Origin: DATFEN01 sp035691285
GTDB lineage: Bacteria > Acidobacteriota > Vicinamibacteria > Fen-336
Length of the DNA: 15,056 nucleotides
Assembly: GCA_035691285.1 (NCBI GenBank)
Contig: DASSJI010000166.1
Span: 1-15,056, forward strand
Direction of reading: 5' to 3'
Shown: piece by piece, positions 12,234 through 15,056 of the stretch
Layout of the letters: the number at the start of each line of letters is the position of its first letter
Position numbering within the stretch: the first letter of the stretch is position 1
Notes under the pieces: model-generated
The model's input: the letters and a program-made list of their open reading frames with translations, nothing else
Database searches by the model: none
Told to the model about the DNA's origin: nothing
Translations under genes and position numbers: made by a program

Positions 12234-13526
12234 CTACGTCCTCAGCTCCCGGAGGATCGCCTCCGCGCAGCGAGTGTAGGCCTGGGTGCGGACGTAGTTG
12301 GTCATCCGGTCCACCTGCAGGAAGCGCACTCCCCCGCTCAGGTCGGGCGCCGGACCTTCGATCCGGCCGCGACGGAACGCCTCGGCCTTGTCCGGCGCGT
12401 CGCGGCGGGCCGCCAGGACGCGAGCCACGAGCTCGCACTGGAGGTCGATGATCGGAAAGGCGCCGCCGTCGGTCTCGAAGAAACCGACGACGAACAGGTT
12501 CGGATGGCGCCTGTGGAAGACGTTCAGGAACAGGGACGCGGTGTCGCCCTCGCGGTGGACCTCGGCCGGGAGGATCGGCAGCGTCCGCCGATAGCCGGTC
12601 GCGAAGATCGCCACGTCCACGGCCTCGCGGCGGCCGTCCGCGAAGAAGACGCCGTCGCCGTCGAAGGCCTTGACGTCGGGGCGCACCGCGATGTCGCCGT
12701 GGCTCAGCGCGTGCAGGATCTGCGAGTTCAGGATGGGATGCGTCTGGAAGAGGTGATGGTCGGGGGCCGGGAGGCCGAGGCGCCTGACGTCACCGACCAG
12801 GATTCGCAGGATTGTCTCGAGGACCCTTCGCTCCAGCCAGTACGGAAGCTGCGGCCCCTTGTGGCCGAAGACGTCCGCCGGGACGCCGAACACGTGCTTC
12901 GGGATGACCCAGTAGCCGCGGCGCAGGCTCAGGAACGTGGCCGCCGCCCGAGTCGCGGCGTCCACGGCGATGTCGCAGCCCGAGTTCCCCGCGCCCACGA
13001 CCAGGACGCGCCTGCCCTCGACCTGGGCCGCCGAGCGGTAGGCCGAAGCGTGATACGCCTCGCCGTCGAAACGGCCCGGGACGTCGGGCGTCCTGGGCGT
13101 CCATTGGAGCCCGGACGCGACCACGAGCCCGGCGTAGCGTCGCGCTTCGCCGCGCGCCAGCTCGACGATCCAGGCCTCGCCCTCCGGCCGGGCACGCGTG
13201 ACCGGCGTGCCGAGCTCCGCGCGCCGCCGCAGATCGTGCTCGTCGGCGTAGGCGCGCAAGTAGGACAGGACCTGCCGGTGGCTCGGGTAGTCCGGGTAGT
13301 CCTCCGGCATCGGAAAGTCGCGGAAGCCCGAGAGTGTCCGCGAGGAGATGAAGTGGGCCGACTCGTACATCGGCGAGCCCGGGAAGCCGATGTCCCAGAT
13401 GCCGCCCACGTCCGGGTTGCGCTCGATCAGGTCGAAGGCGAGCCCCTGATCCCGCAGCCAGCGCGCAGCGCAGAGGCCGCCGGGACCCGCTCCGACGATC
13501 GCGATCCGGTCGGTGCGGTCGATCAC
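12234..13526 (-). CDS. Flavin-containing monooxygenase (FMO-type, NAD(P)H-dependent)
   Basis: A 430-aa flavoprotein oxygenase from GTG 13526. It has the FAD-binding GAGPGG at 12-17, followed by IERNPDVGGIWD. The FMO fingerprint FxGxxxHxxxY is seen as F153-D-G155-EAY-H159-ASA-Y163; Baeyer-Villiger relatives usually have Trp at the last position, so a class B FMO is favoured. The NADPH-binding GAGNSG lies at 178-183 and the ATGY motif at 309-312. Such enzymes use FAD and NADPH to insert oxygen at soft nucleophiles such as N or S; the substrate is unknown. The open frame continues upstream to 13814 on the strand opposite the AsmA-like gene, but that part is noise and GTG 13526 gives a normal N-terminus. 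It is divergent from the AsmA-like gene by 37 bp. Confidence 0.92.
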   Translation of the reverse strand: MIDRTDRIAIVGAGPGGLCAARWLRDQGLAFDLIERNPDVGGIWDIGFPGSPMYESAHFISSRTLSGFRDFPMPEDYPDYPSHRQVLSYLRAYADEHDLRRRAELGTPVTRARPEGEAWIVELARGEARRYAGLVVASGLQWTPRTPDVPGRFDGEAYHASAYRSAAQVEGRRVLVVGAGNSGCDIAVDAATRAAATFLSLRRGYWVIPKHVFGVPADVFGHKGPQLPYWLERRVLETILRILVGDVRRLGLPAPDHHLFQTHPILNSQILHALSHGDIAVRPDVKAFDGDGVFFADGRREAVDVAIFATGYRRTLPILPAEVHREGDTASLFLNVFHRRHPNLFVVGFFETDGGAFPIIDLQCELVARVLAARRDAPDKAEAFRRGRIEGPAPDLSGGVRFLQVDRMTNYVRTQAYTRCAEAILRELRT

Positions 13527-13563
13527 GGCGCGTGATTCTAGCCGGGAGTAACATCGGCTGAGC

Positions 13564-14898
13564 GTGAGCCGCAAAGCCCTCCTGATCGCAGCCTCGGTGC
13601 TGGCGGCGCTCCTGCTCGCGCTGCTGCTCCTCGCCTTTCTCGCGCTGCGCCGCGTCGACACGCCGGGCTTCCGCAAGGCGCTCCTGGAGCGGGCCAAGGC
13701 CACGCTGGGAGCCGAGGTACGCCTCCAGGAGATGGAGGTCTCGGTCCTCTCGGGGATCCGCGTGCGCGGAGTCGCCATCGCGAACCCCGCCCCGTTCAAG
13801 GGCGACATCGTCACCGCCGACGAGTTCGTGTTCCGGTATCGGCTTCTGCCCCTGCTCTACGGCCGCTTCGAGGTGAACCGGCTCTCCTTGCGCGCGCCCG
13901 TCGTCGCTCTCGCGATGGACGCCGCCGGCCGCTTCAACTACGAGCGCCTCGGCGCCCGCAGCGCGTCGGCCCCCACGTCGCGTCCCACCGCCCTGCCCCT
14001 CCGAGTCTCCATCTCGCGGCTCGCGATGGATTCCGGTCGGATCACGGTGACCGACGCCGCGCGGGCCAGCCTGCTCGCGATCGAGGGCCTCGACTTCGAC
14101 AGCTCGTTCGACGTCGGGCCCGAGGGCGCCTCGGGCCGCGGCGAGGCGCGCATCGCCCGCCTGGGGCTGGCCTCGGGCGTCGCGGCGACCTCGCTGCGGG
14201 CGCCCCTCGAGATCGCGAAGGGCGCCGCCAGGGTGGCGCCCTTCACCGCCGACCTGGCCGGCGGCTCGGTCAAGGGCGCCCTCGTCGTGCGCTTCGCCGA
14301 CGCCCGGATGGGGGCGGACCTCGAGCTCGACGGCGTCGAGGTCAAGCGGCTCGCGGAGGAGGCGAAGGCGAGCTCGGGCATCGTGGGCCGGCTGAAGGCC
14401 AAGGCCACGGTCGAGGGAACCGGCGGGGTCGAGACGCTCAAGGGAAAGGGCCACGCGGAGGTCCAGTCCTGCCGCGTCGAGCAGTCGAAGCTCTTCGCGC
14501 TCCTCGCCACCGCGCTCCGCCTCCCGGAGCTGCTGCATCCCGAGCTGTCGGAGTGCCGGGTCGAGTTCACGCTCGGAGGCGGCCGCGTGACGACGCCGAT
14601 CGTGCGCATGATCGGCCCGGCCGTGCAGCTCGACGGAAAAGGAGCCCTCGCCCTCCGCAGCGGCGCGCTGGACTACGACATGAACCTCGCCCTAGCCACG
14701 GCCGTCGTCGAGCGAATCCCGGCCAAGGAGCTGCGCGCCGCCTTCAAGGAGCGCGGCGACGGCTTCGGCTCGCTGGCGTTCCGGGTGACGGGAACGACCG
14801 AGAGCCCGCAGACCGATCTCGTCACCCGGCTCGCGACGGCGGCCGCCGGCGAGGCCGCGAAGGGCAAGGTCCGGAAGCTGCTGGAAAAGCTCTTCTAG
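13564..14898 (+). CDS. AsmA-family protein (envelope lipid transport/assembly-like)
   Basis: A 444-aa protein from GTG 13564, with a single N-terminal membrane anchor at about 5-29 (LLIAASVLAALLLALLLLAF) and the rest predicted periplasmic. After the anchor comes LRRVDTPGFRKALLERAKATLG, then EVRLQEMEVSVLSGIRVRGVAI and repeated beta-strand patterns (RFEVNRLSLRAPVVAL, GVEVKRLAEEAK) typical of AsmA proteins. The end has the AsmA C-terminal look (RVEFTLGGGRVTTP, then ALDYDMNLAL). AsmA-like proteins are thought to bridge membranes and move phospholipids, in keeping with a two-membrane cell. GGGAG lies about 14 bp before the GTG, a long spacing. It is shorter than E. coli AsmA (about 617 aa) but within the range of the wider family. 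Confidence 0.85.
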   Translation: MSRKALLIAASVLAALLLALLLLAFLALRRVDTPGFRKALLERAKATLGAEVRLQEMEVSVLSGIRVRGVAIANPAPFKGDIVTADEFVFRYRLLPLLYGRFEVNRLSLRAPVVALAMDAAGRFNYERLGARSASAPTSRPTALPLRVSISRLAMDSGRITVTDAARASLLAIEGLDFDSSFDVGPEGASGRGEARIARLGLASGVAATSLRAPLEIAKGAARVAPFTADLAGGSVKGALVVRFADARMGADLELDGVEVKRLAEEAKASSGIVGRLKAKATVEGTGGVETLKGKGHAEVQSCRVEQSKLFALLATALRLPELLHPELSECRVEFTLGGGRVTTPIVRMIGPAVQLDGKGALALRSGALDYDMNLALATAVVERIPAKELRAAFKERGDGFGSLAFRVTGTTESPQTDLVTRLATAAAGEAAKGKVRKLLEKLF

Positions 14899-14920
14899 GC
14901 GATGTGGCGGCGGTGATTCG

Positions 14921-15056
14921 CTACGGCAGCACCTTGAGGCCGAACCTGCCCAAGTCGGCCCGCACTCTGGCCGCATAGGACTCGGTGTGCATCGGGTCCG
15001 TCTCGCTCTCGGAGCCGACCCCTCCGGGTTCGAAGTGCTGCGCCGTGACGATCCGA
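14921..15056 (-). CDS. Unidentified protein, C-terminal 44 residues (runs off the right edge)
   Basis: An open frame enters from the right edge and stops at TAG (14921-14923). The visible part includes RIVTAQHFEPGGVGS, then MHTESYAARVRAD and a C-terminus GRFGLKVLP. Codon use with G or C in third positions and tight convergent spacing (22 bp) to the AsmA-like gene suggest a real gene end. I do not recognise the family, and 44 residues are too few to say more. Confidence 0.5.
   Translation of the reverse strand, partial: RIVTAQHFEPGGVGSESETDPMHTESYAARVRADLGRFGLKVLP

Noticed and set aside
10851..13535. Very long plus-strand open frame of 894 codons
   Set aside because: It is opposite the adaptor and monooxygenase genes, which have clear domains and motifs. 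The product is Arg/Asp/Leu/His-rich without any domain, a common artefact in high-GC DNA.
12790..14538. 582-codon minus-strand open frame
   Set aside because: Covers the AsmA-like gene on the other strand and the monooxygenase in another frame; no motif structure of its own.

Overview
The window is high-GC bacterial chromosome, densely packed, with GTG and TTG starts common and many 1-20 bp gene overlaps. No rRNA, tRNA, CRISPR array, insertion sequence or replication origin is visible. Codon composition and gene content (an aspartate/glutamate-racemase-like protein, a soluble P450, a flavin monooxygenase, a MacAB-like exporter, an AsmA-like protein) suit a soil or sediment Gram-negative-type bacterium of a poorly cultured phylum such as Rokubacteria, Acidobacteria or Myxococcota. 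That placement is an impression, not a demonstration.

Layout. (1) 1-221 (-): 5' part of a racemase-family gene. (2) 318-885 (+): a lower-GC two-gene toxin-antitoxin-like pair, DUF4258 plus YgiT-type zinc finger. (3) 5614-1026 (-): a tight five-gene unit in transcription order: Rieske-cytochrome P450 fusion, mutM (8-bp overlap), a 98-aa protein of the kind that partners AbiEii-like toxins, a 63-aa remnant of such a toxin with its catalytic middle missing, and a GHKL ATPase. (4) 5655-6989 (+): an internally duplicated membrane protein. (5) 7020-7642 (-): a VapBC module between two perfect 22-bp copies of the 3' end of the preceding gene. (6) 8306-7691 (-): three tiny genes: a 48-aa basic peptide, an RNA polymerase omega-like protein and a zinc-ribbon-like protein. 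(7) 12173-8457 (-): a MacA-like adaptor and two MacB/FtsX-type permeases, with no ATPase gene. (8) 13526-12234 (-): flavin-containing monooxygenase. (9) 13564-14898 (+): AsmA-like protein. (10) 14921-15056 (-): 3' end of an unidentified gene.

How they may work together. The adaptor and permeases should form one exporter that borrows an ATPase and an outer-membrane channel from elsewhere. The P450 and the monooxygenase are independent oxygenases; the P450 appears to carry its own [2Fe-2S] electron-input domain. Three addiction-type loci lie within about 7.5 kb and differ in state: DUF4258/YgiT is open but has an odd toxin N-terminus, the AbiEii-like toxin is gutted while its partner is intact, and VapC appears to have lost its start codon. 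The least ordinary features are the Rieske-P450 fusion, the repeat-flanked VapBC insertion with a crippled toxin start, the internally deleted AbiEii-like toxin, and the omega-like three-gene operon.
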